Below the pieces are notes generated by a model that saw only the letters and a program-made list of their open reading frames with translations, searched no databases and was not told the origin of the DNA. Positions 53,139 through 63,475 of a DNA stretch of 64,000 nucleotides are shown one piece after another. The stretch's first letter is position 1; the number at the start of each line of letters is the position of its first letter. The stretch is taken from positions 248,001 to 312,000 of the forward strand of contig NZ_JAWLPU010000001.1 of assembly GCF_036997485.1 (NCBI RefSeq). The letters run 5' to 3'. The translations under genes were made by a program, and so were the position numbers. Source of the stretch: Brachyspira pilosicoli. Lineage in GTDB: Bacteria; Spirochaetota; Brachyspiria; Brachyspirales; Brachyspiraceae.

Positions 53139-54632
53139 GTGAACACAATTGAAGACTATACCCCCTCAACATCAAAATATGAGTTATATACTCATTTAAG
53201 TGAACAAATAGTATCTGGAAAAATAAAAACTTTCTCAGAAATATTTACTTATGCAAGCAATGTTAATTTTGAAAAAATCAATGACCATAATAATATTTTA
53301 AAAGGACTATTTAGTCTTATAAGAAAGATTAATTGGGGGTTTTTTAATAATTTAGATAAAGAAACATATCCAAAGTTATGGGATCAATTTGTTATAGAAA
53401 ATCCTAAGTATAGCTTTGCTGGAGATTTAAAGCTTAGTTTAACTATAGCAGATATTTATATAGCTATGCTTGATATTCATGGATATACAAAGTTTTGCGA
53501 AGAGAATAAAAATAACCTTTCTAAAATGCATGCTTTAGATGATTTATTACAAAACAAAATAGGCGAACTTACTAAATTTTATAATGTTATATCTCACAGA
53601 AAGCAGGGTGATGAAATAGTAATGATGTGTCCGTCTGCAACCGATGCTTTAAGTGCTACAATGGCTATCATTGGAGCTTTAAGCAAAAAAAGAATATTAA
53701 CAGAGTGCCCAGATATAGATACATCCATATTTCCAGAATTCAAAGTAAGCGCCGGCATAGCAGGCGGAATGAGCAACAGCTCTCTTATAATAACAGAAGA
53801 TGGTGATTTGTCTGGTTTTCTCATTAACAATGCAGCAAGAATGCAAGCAAGAGCAAATATGCTCTCTCCAAAAGACACTAAAATAATCGTTACAAAAAAT
53901 TTGCAATTTAACTTCCTTAAAGAAAATAGCAAAACAAAAAGCGAAATATTTGAAAAAAATATTATATCTTTCTATGACAACGGTATGATATCTTTTAAAG
54001 GAACTGAAATTCCTATAGTAGAAGCAATATTTAATCCTAATGAAAAATATAAAGAAGCTTTCTTTAATGAAATGGAAGAACTTGTTAAAAGTATAAAAGG
54101 TAATCTGTGGAAGCAGAGATTATTTACAAGTATATTAGATTTAATTTCAAAAGCAATTAGCTCTATGCCTAAATTCCAAATAAACAGAAGAGTTAATGAA
54201 TATATATCTGCTTATGATAATAAAACTATATGCGACTTATGCAATAATGCAAATGGTGCTTATGTAGTCAAAGAAAATTATAAAGAAGCGATAGACACTT
54301 TCGCGCTCATAATAAAACTATTAAAAACTATTCCAGATTTTGACCCTATGGTATTGGAATATGCAGAAAGTATATGTAATGGATATGAAAAAGTTTTGCC
54401 TATATATGATACTGTAATAAAAAAAGAAATAGAAATGAATTTAACAGAAATATTTCCTGCTAATCATGTACCGATATTTCAAAATGTGCAAAAAGCTAAT
54501 GAAACTTATAATAAATTAATGAAATATGCCTTAGATAGCAGTGCTCTAAAAAGAAGAAAATCTATTTGGTATGGTATATTAGAAAAAGAGCTTAATAATT
54601 TAGTTATAAATATGTATTCTGGCAAAAAATAA
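53139..54632 (+). CDS. Class III nucleotidyl cyclase domain protein
   Basis: The central part (about 105-270) is an adenylate/guanylate-cyclase fold. The metal Asp is in IAMLDIHGYTKFCEEN and the second Asp in KQGDEIVMM. Near 230 the sequence GDLSGFLINNAARMQA keeps the transition-state Asn and Arg. The Lys usually four residues before the second Asp is Arg (RKQGD), so activity or substrate may differ. The C-terminal 200 residues are helical without a recognised domain. The start is GTG at 53139 with AAGGA seven bases upstream; a nearby ATG is followed at once by a stop. The product, if active, would be cyclic AMP or GMP. Confidence 0.82.
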   Translation: MNTIEDYTPSTSKYELYTHLSEQIVSGKIKTFSEIFTYASNVNFEKINDHNNILKGLFSLIRKINWGFFNNLDKETYPKLWDQFVIENPKYSFAGDLKLSLTIADIYIAMLDIHGYTKFCEENKNNLSKMHALDDLLQNKIGELTKFYNVISHRKQGDEIVMMCPSATDALSATMAIIGALSKKRILTECPDIDTSIFPEFKVSAGIAGGMSNSSLIITEDGDLSGFLINNAARMQARANMLSPKDTKIIVTKNLQFNFLKENSKTKSEIFEKNIISFYDNGMISFKGTEIPIVEAIFNPNEKYKEAFFNEMEELVKSIKGNLWKQRLFTSILDLISKAISSMPKFQINRRVNEYISAYDNKTICDLCNNANGAYVVKENYKEAIDTFALIIKLLKTIPDFDPMVLEYAESICNGYEKVLPIYDTVIKKEIEMNLTEIFPANHVPIFQNVQKANETYNKLMKYALDSSALKRRKSIWYGILEKELNNLVINMYSGKK

Positions 54633-54720
54633 ATATTTATAAAATAGCTTGCACTAATAATATATATATGATAAACTATTGCAACTATTAAGTTGTATTG
54701 TAAATTAAGGAGTATTCTTT

Positions 54721-55443
54721 ATGTATATTAAAAAATTATTTTTATCATTAATAGTGTTATCGATATTTTTTATATCTTGTTCAAAAACAAATACTTCAAA
54801 TTCTTCAGATTCATTAGCATATCTTCAAGGCGGTGAAGGTGAATGGGTATTAAAAGTAGATGACTTCACAATCAATCAAACTAATTTTAATAAAGACTAT
54901 AAAGTATTCTTAAACTCTATGAAAGCACAAGGAGCAACTCCTGAGCAAATAGCTATGATAGAAAGTGATAATAGATATAAACAAAACTACGCAGAAGACT
55001 TAATCAATCAAATACTTCTACTAAAAAAAGCAGAAACAGATAAATTCTTTGAAACAGAAGAAGCTAAATCTACAATAGATGCTACAATAAGAAATATTAA
55101 AGCACAATACTATTATCAAAAATTAATAGAACAAGCAGCAAGTAACGTACCAAATCCAACTCCAGAACAAGCTAAAGCATTCTTTGACCAAGCAAAAGAT
55201 CAATTACAATTAGCTCAATATGGTATCACAGAATACAACACACAAACAGCTCCATACATAGCTGATATTTATAAAAGAGTTTACGCAGAACAAAATGTTC
55301 AAAGAGATATAATAGATTTAAAAGATAAAGCTGTAATAGAAAGAAATAATGCAGTATTAGGAGAACCAACTATAGTTCCTCCTATGCCTAATACACAAGG
55401 ACAAGCTACTAATAATAACTTATTGCCTAGAGCAACAAATTAA
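54721..55443 (+). CDS. SurA-N-like lipoprotein
   Basis: A lipoprotein signal ends in FFISC (Cys20). The mature part starts with a Ser/Asn-rich linker and then a SurA/PrsA-type chaperone helix bundle: WVLKVDDFTINQTNFNKDYK, then NYAEDLINQILLLKKAETDK, then EEAKSTIDATIRNIKAQYYY. No parvulin prolyl-isomerase domain is present; the C-terminal 50 residues are a Pro/Asn/Gln-rich tail. It may be a periplasmic holdase tethered to a membrane, helping outer-membrane proteins fold. AAGGAG precedes the ATG. A hairpin follows before infB. Confidence 0.75.
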   Translation: MYIKKLFLSLIVLSIFFISCSKTNTSNSSDSLAYLQGGEGEWVLKVDDFTINQTNFNKDYKVFLNSMKAQGATPEQIAMIESDNRYKQNYAEDLINQILLLKKAETDKFFETEEAKSTIDATIRNIKAQYYYQKLIEQAASNVPNPTPEQAKAFFDQAKDQLQLAQYGITEYNTQTAPYIADIYKRVYAEQNVQRDIIDLKDKAVIERNNAVLGEPTIVPPMPNTQGQATNNNLLPRATN

Positions 55444-55465
55444 TAAATATATAAAAATATAAAAA

Positions 55466-55503
55466 CACTTGTAAGGTATATATAATTTAGTATCTTACAA
55501 GTG
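55466..55503. terminator. Hairpin between the lipoprotein gene and infB
   Basis: CACTTGTAAG (55466-55475) and CTTACAAGTG (55494-55503) form a perfect 10-bp stem 24 bases before infB. There is no T-run after it on the plus strand, so it could be a leader structure of infB rather than a true terminator. Confidence 0.55.
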
Positions 55504-55527
55504 AATATACTATAAAAAAGAAGGAAG

Positions 55528-57855
55528 ATGATGCCTCAAATAAATGAGAGTAATGACAAAAATAAGCAAGAATTATCACCAGATAATAAGCCTAAAAAAG
55601 TAATTATTAATAAAAAATCTAATAACTCCGCTAATAATAACGAAGAAAATCAGGCTAGTGCTACTGTAAAAAAAGTTATAGTTAAAAAAAAGAAATTTAT
55701 AATACATAATAAAACTGAAAAACAAGAAGATGTAAAAGAGGCTCCTACTCCTCAAGAACATAAAAATTTTAATAAGTTTAATAATAATAAAGATAATAGA
55801 GATATTAATAAAACTTATAATAAAGATTCAAACAAAGAATTTAATAAAGATTTCAATAAAGATAGTAATAAGCATCAGCAGTATAAAAATGCTCAAATAG
55901 CTCCTCCGCCTGTGGAAGAGGTATCTTTTAAAAAAGATAATAAGAAAGATAATAAAAAAAGAGATTATGAGAAGAAAGAAAAAGAATACGATAAAAAATC
56001 TTCTCAAAAAGATTCTAAAGCAGAAGCTGCTCAAAGACAAGAAAATAAAATATTTAATAAATTACAAGCTAAAAAACTTCAGCAGGAACAAAGACTTGCA
56101 AGTGTTGAAAAAGAAATCAGCATAATGGAAACTATTACTGTTGGAGATTTAGCTAAAAAGATGAATTTAAGAGCTTCAGACATAATATCCAAACTTATGG
56201 GTATGGGTACTATGGCTAGAGTTAATGATATAATAGATTCTGATACAGCTACAATTATAGCTGATGATTTTGGCTGTAAGGTTAATGTTATATCGTTACA
56301 AGAAGAAGCTACTATAGAAATAAAAGAAGATAAACCAGAAGACTTGAAACCTCGTCCTCCAGTTGTAACAATTATGGGACACGTTGACCATGGTAAAACT
56401 TCGCTTCTTGATGCTATAAGACATAGTAATATCACTTCTAAAGAAAGCGGCGGTATTACTCAAAATATAGGTGCTTATAAAGTAAAAATTCCAAGCGGAG
56501 AGATAGCTTTTATTGATACTCCAGGGCACGCTGCATTTACTATGATGAGAGCGAGAGGTGCTAAAAGTACCGACATAGTAATACTTGTTGTTGCTTCAGA
56601 TGACGGTGTTATGCCTCAAACTTTAGAAGCTTTAAATCACGCCAAAGAAGCTAATGTACCTATTATTGTTGCTGTTAATAAAATGGATTTACCTAATGCT
56701 TCTATGGATAAAGTTAAGGCTGCTTTATCTGAACATGGTCTTACTCCTGAAGAATGGGGAGGAGATACTCAATATATAGGTGTTAGTGCATTAACAAAAC
56801 AAGGTATTAATGATTTATTAGAGGCTATTATTTTACAAGCTGAAATGCTTGAATTAAAAGCTAATCCTAATAGAGAGGCTATAGGTATAGTATTAGAGGC
56901 TTCACTTGATCAGGGAAGAGGACCAGTAGGTACAGTATTAGTTCAAAATGGTACTTTAAAAATTGGAGATTACTTTGTTTGCGGGCTTTCTGTTGGTAAA
57001 GTACGTGCTATGGTTAATGATTTAGGTCAAAGAGTTACAAAAGCTTTGCCTTCTACTCCTGTTGAAGTTTTAGGTTTTGAAAAGACTCCTGAAGCTGGCG
57101 AATCTTTCAATGTTATGCTTGATGAAAAAGAGGCTAAAGCTATAGCTGATAAGAGGGTACAATTAAAACAGCAAGAAGCTTTGAAGGCTAATGTTAAAGT
57201 TACTTTGGAAAACCTTTATGAGAAAATAGCTTCAGATGCCATGAAAGAGTTTAAGGTTATAATTAAAGCAGATGTTCAGGGAAGTGCTGAGGCTTTAAGA
57301 GATGCTCTAAACAAAATACAAAGTGATAAGATAAGATTTGTTTCAATATATAGTGCATCAGGAGCTGTTACTGAAAGTGATGTAAACTTAGCACATGCTT
57401 CTAATGCTATAATAATCGCATACAGAGTTCGTCCTTCCGGTAAGGCAAGAGAGTTAGCTGAAAAACTTGCTATACCTATAGAGAGATACGACATTATTTA
57501 CGAAGCAATAGAATCTATACAAAATGCTATGAAAGGTTCTCTTGAAAGACTTAAAAAAGAAGTTGATATTGGAACTGTTGAAGTTAGAGATGTATTCCAT
57601 GTTCCTAAGGTTGGCACTATTGCTGGATGTTATGTAACTAGCGGTAAAATTGAGAGAAATGCTGGGGTGAGAGTGATGAGAGATAATGTGCTTATTTATA
57701 CTAGCAAAATCTCTTCTTTAAGACGTATTAAAGATGATGTTAAAGAAGTTGCAAGCGGATATGAATGCGGTGCTTCTATAGAAAACTTTAATGATATCAA
57801 AAAGGGTGATTTATTAGAGATATTCAAAATAGAAGAAATTGCTCAAGAACTTTAA
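55528..57855 (+). CDS. infB: Translation initiation factor IF-2
   Basis: The GTPase that brings initiator tRNA to the 30S subunit. A long Lys/Asn-rich N-terminal region (1-190) with [10 protein letters not shown]-type repeats leads to an IF2-N helix domain ([20 protein letters not shown]). The G domain has [16 protein letters not shown] (P-loop), IDTPGHAAF and NKMDLP. Domains II-IV follow with [19 protein letters not shown] and [15 protein letters not shown]. At 775 residues it is normal. Two ATGs (55528 and 55531) follow AAGGAAG, and the second has the better spacing. It converges with the GHKL gene, overlapping by four bases. Confidence 0.96.
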   Translation: MMPQINESNDKNKQELSPDNKPKKVIINKKSNNSANNNEENQASATVKKVIVKKKKFIIHNKTEKQEDVKEAPTPQEHKNFNKFNNNKDNRDINKTYNKDSNKEFNKDFNKDSNKHQQYKNAQIAPPPVEEVSFKKDNKKDNKKRDYEKKEKEYDKKSSQKDSKAEAAQRQENKIFNKLQAKKLQQEQRLASVEKEISIMETITVGDLAKKMNLRASDIISKLMGMGTMARVNDIIDSDTATIIADDFGCKVNVISLQEEATIEIKEDKPEDLKPRPPVVTIMGHVDHGKTSLLDAIRHSNITSKESGGITQNIGAYKVKIPSGEIAFIDTPGHAAFTMMRARGAKSTDIVILVVASDDGVMPQTLEALNHAKEANVPIIVAVNKMDLPNASMDKVKAALSEHGLTPEEWGGDTQYIGVSALTKQGINDLLEAIILQAEMLELKANPNREAIGIVLEASLDQGRGPVGTVLVQNGTLKIGDYFVCGLSVGKVRAMVNDLGQRVTKALPSTPVEVLGFEKTPEAGESFNVMLDEKEAKAIADKRVQLKQQEALKANVKVTLENLYEKIASDAMKEFKVIIKADVQGSAEALRDALNKIQSDKIRFVSIYSASGAVTESDVNLAHASNAIIIAYRVRPSGKARELAEKLAIPIERYDIIYEAIESIQNAMKGSLERLKKEVDIGTVEVRDVFHVPKVGTIAGCYVTSGKIERNAGVRVMRDNVLIYTSKISSLRRIKDDVKEVASGYECGASIENFNDIKKGDLLEIFKIEEIAQEL

Positions 57856-58637
57856 TATTTATTATGAAATATCAAATGGCTAAATATACTTTTTATAGGT
57901 ATTGTCAATTTTGAATGCGTTTTGTTATCTGCATCATATATTTCTAAATATTTTGTAGGTTCAAGCCCCATATTATATAGCCTAAGATCGCATAAAGCTA
58001 AACCAAAACCAGCACTTTCACTGTTATCTAATTGCTCTAAGAAAAAACTCTCTACCATATTATTATTATAATATTCTTTAAAAGTGAGCCTCTTACTGTC
58101 TATTCTCGTACGTCCAAGCATAATAAGAGGGGAATCATTAACTACATCAAATTCTATATTATTTTTTGTAATATGAATAAATAATTTTATAATAAATTTA
58201 CTTTTAGTGTTTTCATTTAATAATAAAATATCATTATAAAAATTATCTATATTATTATTAGATACAAACTTATTTTCACTTTTTAAAATAGTTTTTAATT
58301 TCTCTCTGCTTTCATTATCTCTAAATATATCAGAATATTTTTTCATTATCTCAGGATTACTATAATATTCATCTAAAGAATAATCAGGATATATCTCACT
58401 AAGTATTTTTAAACTAATTAAATGCAAATATCTTGCTTTAATAGCATTAGTTATAAGCTCCATCAATATATAAAGAACATCTTCATAATATTTTTCTATC
58501 TTGTATTTGTTTAATATCTTATTTACTAATAAAGCAATTTTATCTTTTGTAATAGAATCAACAAAAAGAATATCAAACTCCATATTTGTCTTTTTTAAAT
58601 ATTCTTCTATCTTATCAAAAAAATCATCATTTGCCAT
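57852..58637 (-). CDS. GHKL ATPase-like protein in the lpx run (261 aa)
   Basis: The middle and end show histidine-kinase-type ATP-binding boxes: an N box in YILMELITNAIKARY, a short D-x-x region VVNDSPLIML, and a G2-like SAGFGLALCDLRLYN. No dimerisation His domain or membrane segment is seen, so it is not a normal sensor kinase. It may be an anti-sigma or regulator-type GHKL protein. It starts two bases after lpxB and probably is cotranscribed with fabZ-lpxA-lpxB. No function is assigned. Confidence 0.7.
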   Translation of the reverse strand: MANDDFFDKIEEYLKKTNMEFDILFVDSITKDKIALLVNKILNKYKIEKYYEDVLYILMELITNAIKARYLHLISLKILSEIYPDYSLDEYYSNPEIMKKYSDIFRDNESREKLKTILKSENKFVSNNNIDNFYNDILLLNENTKSKFIIKLFIHITKNNIEFDVVNDSPLIMLGRTRIDSKRLTFKEYYNNNMVESFFLEQLDNSESAGFGLALCDLRLYNMGLEPTKYLEIYDADNKTHSKLTIPIKSIFSHLIFHNKY

Positions 58638-58639
58638 TT

Positions 58640-59761
58640 TTAATTAATAATCTCTTTTGCAACACGTTCTAATACATTTTTATCGCCGAGTAATTCTCTT
58701 ACCCTAACTAAATTAGAACTAGTTTTATTATAATATTCTTTATCTGTTAAATATTTTATAATATGACTGCTAATAGCATTTGGATTGCAATCTCTCTGAA
58801 GAAGTTCAGGAGCCGCTTCCTCATTAAGCATAACATTAGGCATACCAACATATTTTATGTTAGTAAAAATCTTGCCAAGCCAAAAAGTTATACGAGATAT
58901 TTTATAACATATAACCATAGGTTTTCCATAACAAGCCGCTATCAAACTGGCAGTACCGCTTGACATTATTAAAGCATCAGAATAAAAATAAACATCATCT
59001 TTATTTTCTATTATAGAATAATATACTCCATTCAATAAATCTTTATAATCATCTATAATATTCTCTATAGGCTTTCTATATTCAGGATAAGCAACAGGTA
59101 TAATAAACCTTATATTTCCAAATAACATATCATTAAGTATCTTCATAGACTTAATAAAAACAGGAGCAAGCTTTTTAATCTCTTGATATCTGCTTCCGAA
59201 TAACACGCCAACTGTATATTCTTTTTTATCCATATTTAATGGAGAAACTTCTCTATTATAATTAATATCAGCAAAAGGATGCCCGCTATAAATAACATTA
59301 CAATTATATTTTTTATAAACCTCATAATCAAATTTAAAAGGAGTGATTATCTTTTTAGCAGATAAAAGCCTTTTAGCATTCCATTCTCCCCATATACCAA
59401 CATGCGGAGGAAAATAATAGATATAAGGAATATTATTTTTTTTACAATATTTAGCTAATATGAGATTAACTCCTTGATTATCTACAAGAAGCATTATATC
59501 AACTTTATTATTTTTAAGATACTCTTTTAATATGTTGAAAGCACCAAGTTTTTTGAAAGCAAATTTTGGATTAATGCCCTCAAATATTCCCATAGTAGAT
59601 AATGTTGACATATCAGATAAAATATTAACATTAGCCTTTTTCATCTCAACGCCGCCAAATCCATCTATTATAGTTTCTGGTGCTAATTTTTTTATTTCAT
59701 TTGCAATCAAGGCTCCCTGAATGTCGCCAGATACTTCTCCTGTAGCTATAAATATCCTCAT
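58640..59761 (-). CDS. lpxB: Lipid-A-disaccharide synthase
   Basis: The enzyme joins UDP-2,3-diacylglucosamine and lipid X. Family motifs are IFIATGEVSGDIQGALIA at the N-terminus, GIWGEWNAKRLLSAKKIITP, FGSRYQEIKKLAPVF and SSGTASLIAACYGKPMVICY. The middle motif is usually PqvWAWr; here it reads PPHVGIWGEWN, an unusual variation. At 373 residues it is normal. It overlaps the lpxA stop by one base (TAATG), so translation is coupled. Confidence 0.93.
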   Translation of the reverse strand: MRIFIATGEVSGDIQGALIANEIKKLAPETIIDGFGGVEMKKANVNILSDMSTLSTMGIFEGINPKFAFKKLGAFNILKEYLKNNKVDIMLLVDNQGVNLILAKYCKKNNIPYIYYFPPHVGIWGEWNAKRLLSAKKIITPFKFDYEVYKKYNCNVIYSGHPFADINYNREVSPLNMDKKEYTVGVLFGSRYQEIKKLAPVFIKSMKILNDMLFGNIRFIIPVAYPEYRKPIENIIDDYKDLLNGVYYSIIENKDDVYFYSDALIMSSGTASLIAACYGKPMVICYKISRITFWLGKIFTNIKYVGMPNVMLNEEAAPELLQRDCNPNAISSHIIKYLTDKEYYNKTSSNLVRVRELLGDKNVLERVAKEIIN

Positions 59762-60555
59762 TATACTGTCTTTCTTGGAGTTATACCTCTTTTAGACTGT
59801 GATATAAAAACAATTATTTTTTTAGCTATATTATTTAAACTATCATCGTCCAAATATCTATCCAAAAACTCTTGCTTTGTTCTATTCCAATTATACCACA
59901 TATCATAAGCTTCTTCAGCCTGACTAATCTCTTCAGAAGTAAAACCAGCTCTCCTCATACCAACTAAATTAAGTTTATATATAATAGCTTCCCCCGCATG
60001 AGCAGTTAAAGCATAAGGCAAAATATCTCTACCAACCGCAGACATTCCGCTAATCATAGCATACTCGCCTATAGAGCAAAATTGATGCACAACACAGTTA
60101 CCAGAAATAAAAGCTCCCTTTCCTACTCTTACATGCCCGGCAACCAAAGCACCATTACATATAATAACATTATCATTAATCTCACAATCATGCGCAACAT
60201 GACCAGTAGCCATTATATAGCAATTATTTTTTATTATAGTTTTTTGATTTTCTTTTGATGCCCTATGCAAATTGGCAAACTCTCTTATCTCATTATTATC
60301 ACCAATCTCTAAAAATGTAACAGTCTTTCTATCAAAATGTATATCCTGAGGTAAATCTCCCAAAACAACATTATCATGAATTATATTGTTTTTACCTATA
60401 TTAGTATACTCTTTTATAACAGTATGAGCACCTATTATAGTGTTTTCACCTATAGTTACATTGCCTTCTATTATACTATAAGGCCCTATTTTTACATTAT
60501 CCGCTATTTTAGCAGATTCTGAAATAATAGCAGTTTCATGTATATCTTTTTTCAT
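59761..60555 (-). CDS. lpxA: UDP-N-acetylglucosamine acyltransferase
   Basis: The first enzyme of lipid A synthesis. It is a left-handed beta-helix built of hexapeptide repeats, for example IGPYSIIEGNVTIGENTIIG, and has the catalytic His in ATGHVAHDCEI. The C-terminal helix domain begins with SAVGRDILPYALTAHAGEA. The frame extends to a TTG at 60570, but the ATG at 60555 fits the family start (MKKDIHETAIIS). The length is then 264 residues. lpxB follows with a one-base overlap. LpxD and LpxC are not in the window. Confidence 0.94.
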   Translation of the reverse strand: MKKDIHETAIISESAKIADNVKIGPYSIIEGNVTIGENTIIGAHTVIKEYTNIGKNNIIHDNVVLGDLPQDIHFDRKTVTFLEIGDNNEIREFANLHRASKENQKTIIKNNCYIMATGHVAHDCEINDNVIICNGALVAGHVRVGKGAFISGNCVVHQFCSIGEYAMISGMSAVGRDILPYALTAHAGEAIIYKLNLVGMRRAGFTSEEISQAEEAYDMWYNWNRTKQEFLDRYLDDDSLNNIAKKIIVFISQSKRGITPRKTV

Positions 60556-60586
60556 CTTTTTGTTATCCAATTATTTATTAATCTTA

Positions 60587-61051
60587 TTATTTATTAATTT
60601 TCATAGCTTCTTTATCTACTAAAAATAATCCCAAATCAGCAGAACAAGCTAAACTATCACCTACCCTAACTTCACCATGTGTTTTAAGCAAAGTTCCATT
60701 AAAAGCCTCAACAGTAACAAACATATCCATTACATCACCTGGTATAACAGGATTTTTAAACTTAACATTATCTATTTTAGCAAAAAACATAAACTTGTTA
60801 CCAATCTCTTCAGGCTTTAAAAGCTTCATATAACAATATATGCCAGAAGTTTGCGCCATTGCCTCAACCATTAAGACACCAGGCATTATAGGACTTTCTG
60901 GAAAATGACCTGTAAATTGAGGTTCATTAAAAGTAACATTTTTTACAGAATGTATTTTACCTTCTTCTATGCTTATTACCTTATCTACAAGCAAGAAAGG
61001 ATATCTATGCGGAAGAAGCTCCATTATTTTAGTTATATTAATATTTTCCAT
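60587..61051 (-). CDS. fabZ: 3-hydroxyacyl-ACP dehydratase FabZ
   Basis: The dehydratase of fatty acid elongation. Catalytic His is in LLPHRYPFLLVDKV, and Glu in GHFPESPIMPGVLMVEAMAQ. At 154 residues it is normal. It precedes lpxA on the minus strand by about 30 bases, matching the widespread fabZ-lpxA order in which both use 3-hydroxyacyl-ACP. AGGTAATGATAA precedes the ATG. Confidence 0.96.
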   Translation of the reverse strand: MENINITKIMELLPHRYPFLLVDKVISIEEGKIHSVKNVTFNEPQFTGHFPESPIMPGVLMVEAMAQTSGIYCYMKLLKPEEIGNKFMFFAKIDNVKFKNPVIPGDVMDMFVTVEAFNGTLLKTHGEVRVGDSLACSADLGLFLVDKEAMKINK

Positions 61052-61131
61052 TTATCATTACCTTTTTTAAAAAAATTCTACTTATAATATTTCTATAATG
61101 ATACCATAATATTAACTAAACTTCAAGTAAT

Positions 61132-62262
61132 TTAAAACTTTCTTTTTAAAAATATGGCTTTATGCGGACATAATTCTTGGCAGCAATAACAAGTTATACA
61201 TTTATCGTAATAATATTCAGGCGGATAATTCTTACCTTTCTTATCAAAGTTTAATGCCAAAGGAGTAACAGGACAAACCTTAACACATACACCGCATTTT
61301 ACACATTTATTTTTATCTATAACAGGCTTAGGTATAATAAAAGAAAATATTCTTTTTACCATAGGAAAATTAGCAAACTTCATCAAACTTCTGCCTATAC
61401 CTATTTTTTTATGCGGTTTTTTAAAATCAAGAACCTTAACACTCTCTATATCATCGCCTAAAACTTCTATATCATCTTTGTTAGAAAAATTATGCTTAAA
61501 ACCCATTTTTAAAGTAGGTATATTATTATAATCAAAAGATATAATCTTTGAAGCAATATAATCTAAAGCAACAGCATCAGTGGAAAATAGCAATGCATTA
61601 ACTTTTCTCGGATTTCCGCTTCTTGGACCATTTCCCTCCATAGCAAGTATTGCATCCATTATGTATAATTTTGGATTTACATATTTATTCAAGTCCAAAA
61701 GCATGGTAGAAAAATCTTCAAAATCAGGAAGCTTCAAATGATACTCAGCCTTTCTAAAACCCGGTATGCATCCAAATTGGTTTTTTACAGCACCCGTCAT
61801 CACAGTTAAAGCATGAGATTTTAACTTTGGCAAACTAATTATAACATCAGCTTCTGTAACAGGTTTTGCTATTGTAAAACTTTTCTCTTGAATACCATCA
61901 GGAAAATTAACACCAACAGGCTCATCAAAATCAGCATATTCTACATTAAGTCTACTCGCAACCTCATCAATACCAGCTTTCATTGCCACACTGCTGCCCC
62001 TTCCAACACCAGGGGAATCCCCATAAGAAACTTTACAGCCTTTCTCCTGCAAAATTGATGCTATGGCCTCAAAAACTACAGGATGAGTAGTTACAGATTT
62101 ATCAGCTGTTTCTGCTGCTAATAAATTTGGCTTTAATAATACTTTATCATTATTATGAACAAATAAATCTATCCCTCCAAGCAAATCTATACCGCGGCTA
62201 ATGGCAGATTTAACTATATCCAAATCATAATTCTCACATTTAATTATAACTACTTTACTCAT
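61132..62262 (-). CDS. DUF362 and 4Fe-4S ferredoxin protein
   Basis: An N-terminal DUF362 domain (about 1-290) shows KVLLKPNLLAAETADKSVTT, SYGDSPGVGRGSS and ISLPKLKSHALTVMTGAVKN. The C-terminus has two 4Fe-4S clusters: CVKCGVCVKVCPVTPLAL and CITCYCCQELCPHKAI. It probably is a redox or iron-sulphur protein, and DUF362 proteins may be involved in electron transfer, but the substrate is unknown. AAGGA precedes the ATG. It stands between fabZ and the FecR-like gene on the same strand. Confidence 0.87.
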   Translation of the reverse strand: MSKVVIIKCENYDLDIVKSAISRGIDLLGGIDLFVHNNDKVLLKPNLLAAETADKSVTTHPVVFEAIASILQEKGCKVSYGDSPGVGRGSSVAMKAGIDEVASRLNVEYADFDEPVGVNFPDGIQEKSFTIAKPVTEADVIISLPKLKSHALTVMTGAVKNQFGCIPGFRKAEYHLKLPDFEDFSTMLLDLNKYVNPKLYIMDAILAMEGNGPRSGNPRKVNALLFSTDAVALDYIASKIISFDYNNIPTLKMGFKHNFSNKDDIEVLGDDIESVKVLDFKKPHKKIGIGRSLMKFANFPMVKRIFSFIIPKPVIDKNKCVKCGVCVKVCPVTPLALNFDKKGKNYPPEYYYDKCITCYCCQELCPHKAIFLKRKF

Positions 62263-62329
62263 TGAATTCCTTATATAATGAATTTTAATAAATATTAGAA
62301 TAAAAAAGTATACTATTTAAAATTAATAA

Positions 62330-63316
62330 TTATTCAGAAACTCCATGCATCTTTCTATCAAAGTCTTTTTTAATTCTGTTAAACTTATCACGAGTTCTAT
62401 TTAACGCAGAATCCATCTTATTTATAGCCCTTTGATTTGCACTATATAATCCCAATGACTTTCTTGCATAAGGCATCATTTCATTTTTACTTACAGAATC
62501 TGAATTAATTAATCTTACTATAGAATTATAATATCCCTCATTTCCTGCTATCATTCTATTTTTCTTCATTTCCAAAGCATCAATATCTTTTTCACCATTA
62601 TTTACATCTGTAAATGATACAGCAGAAACTAAACCAATATCGTTATGAGATATATCTTCCATAGCAGAAATCAAACTTTCTATTGTAGAAGCAGAATCTT
62701 GCCTTGCATTCTCTTCTCCCCTATTTAAAAATACTAAAGGATCTGTATCACTGCCCTGATTTACTACTTTATTATTTCCATCAAAACCAGCAATATAAAC
62801 TTCTCTTGGATTAATAACCCTCTCATCATTATCTGTATAAACATTAACCTTAACATTAATAGGAATCACTATGGTAGAACCATCTTCAGAAAAAGCAACT
62901 TCTACTTTTGCTGCTGTATTGTCAGAACTAACAGTAGAAGAAACATTTGCAGTATGCACTTGATAGTTATCTTCTATACTAACAGTAAAATAACCATGAA
63001 GTAAAGATAATGATATGTAAGAGTCTTCAGCAAAAACCGAATTAACCATCATTATACTTTTTTCATTTAATGAAATACTTCCAATATTATTTCCATTTTT
63101 TAATACAGTAATATCTACGGTTGTATTACTTTCTGTGCTTAATTTATATCCTTCATGTATTTCACTGCCTCTGAAAACTCTTAATGATTTTTCTGATTTT
63201 TCTATAAAAGCAACTCCAGATATACCAGTTATTCTAAAAGTTATATCTTGAGAAAAAAGCATATTACTACTAAAGAGTATAAATATATTCAATAAAAATA
63301 CTGTAGTTATTTTCAT
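62330..63316 (-). CDS. FecR-like exported protein (328 aa)
   Basis: A signal peptide (MKITTVFLLNIFILFSSNML, then FSQ) precedes a FecR-type beta domain: ISGVAFIEKSEKSLRVFRGS, then EIHEGYKLSTESNTTVDITV, then SIMMVNSVF. The last 130 residues are helical (ESLISAMEDISHND and later a KFNRIKKDFDRK segment). It lacks an anti-sigma helix and a membrane anchor, so it is more a periplasmic FecR-domain protein than a FecR regulator. The frame opens at 63352 but GGAG before the ATG at 63314-63316 favours this start. A promoter lies at 63361-63389. Confidence 0.78.
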   Translation of the reverse strand: MKITTVFLLNIFILFSSNMLFSQDITFRITGISGVAFIEKSEKSLRVFRGSEIHEGYKLSTESNTTVDITVLKNGNNIGSISLNEKSIMMVNSVFAEDSYISLSLLHGYFTVSIEDNYQVHTANVSSTVSSDNTAAKVEVAFSEDGSTIVIPINVKVNVYTDNDERVINPREVYIAGFDGNNKVVNQGSDTDPLVFLNRGEENARQDSASTIESLISAMEDISHNDIGLVSAVSFTDVNNGEKDIDALEMKKNRMIAGNEGYYNSIVRLINSDSVSKNEMMPYARKSLGLYSANQRAINKMDSALNRTRDKFNRIKKDFDRKMHGVSE

Positions 63317-63360
63317 ACTCAAACTCCTCGGCAAAATACAAAGCTTCGCCAAGTAATTTA

Positions 63361-63389
63361 ATTGTATACACTTGAATAAAAAAAGTCAA
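63361..63389 (-). promoter_or_regulatory. Promoter of the FecR-like gene
   Basis: On the minus strand TTGACT (63384-63389) and TACAAT (63361-63366) are 17 bases apart, about 45 bases from the ATG at 63316. Confidence 0.6.
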
Positions 63390-63475
63390 TAGCTTTAAAA
63401 AGTCAAATCTCTATATTATGTTTCCTATAAAGAACAAATATTATTAATGTTTAATAACAAATTAATATAACAATA

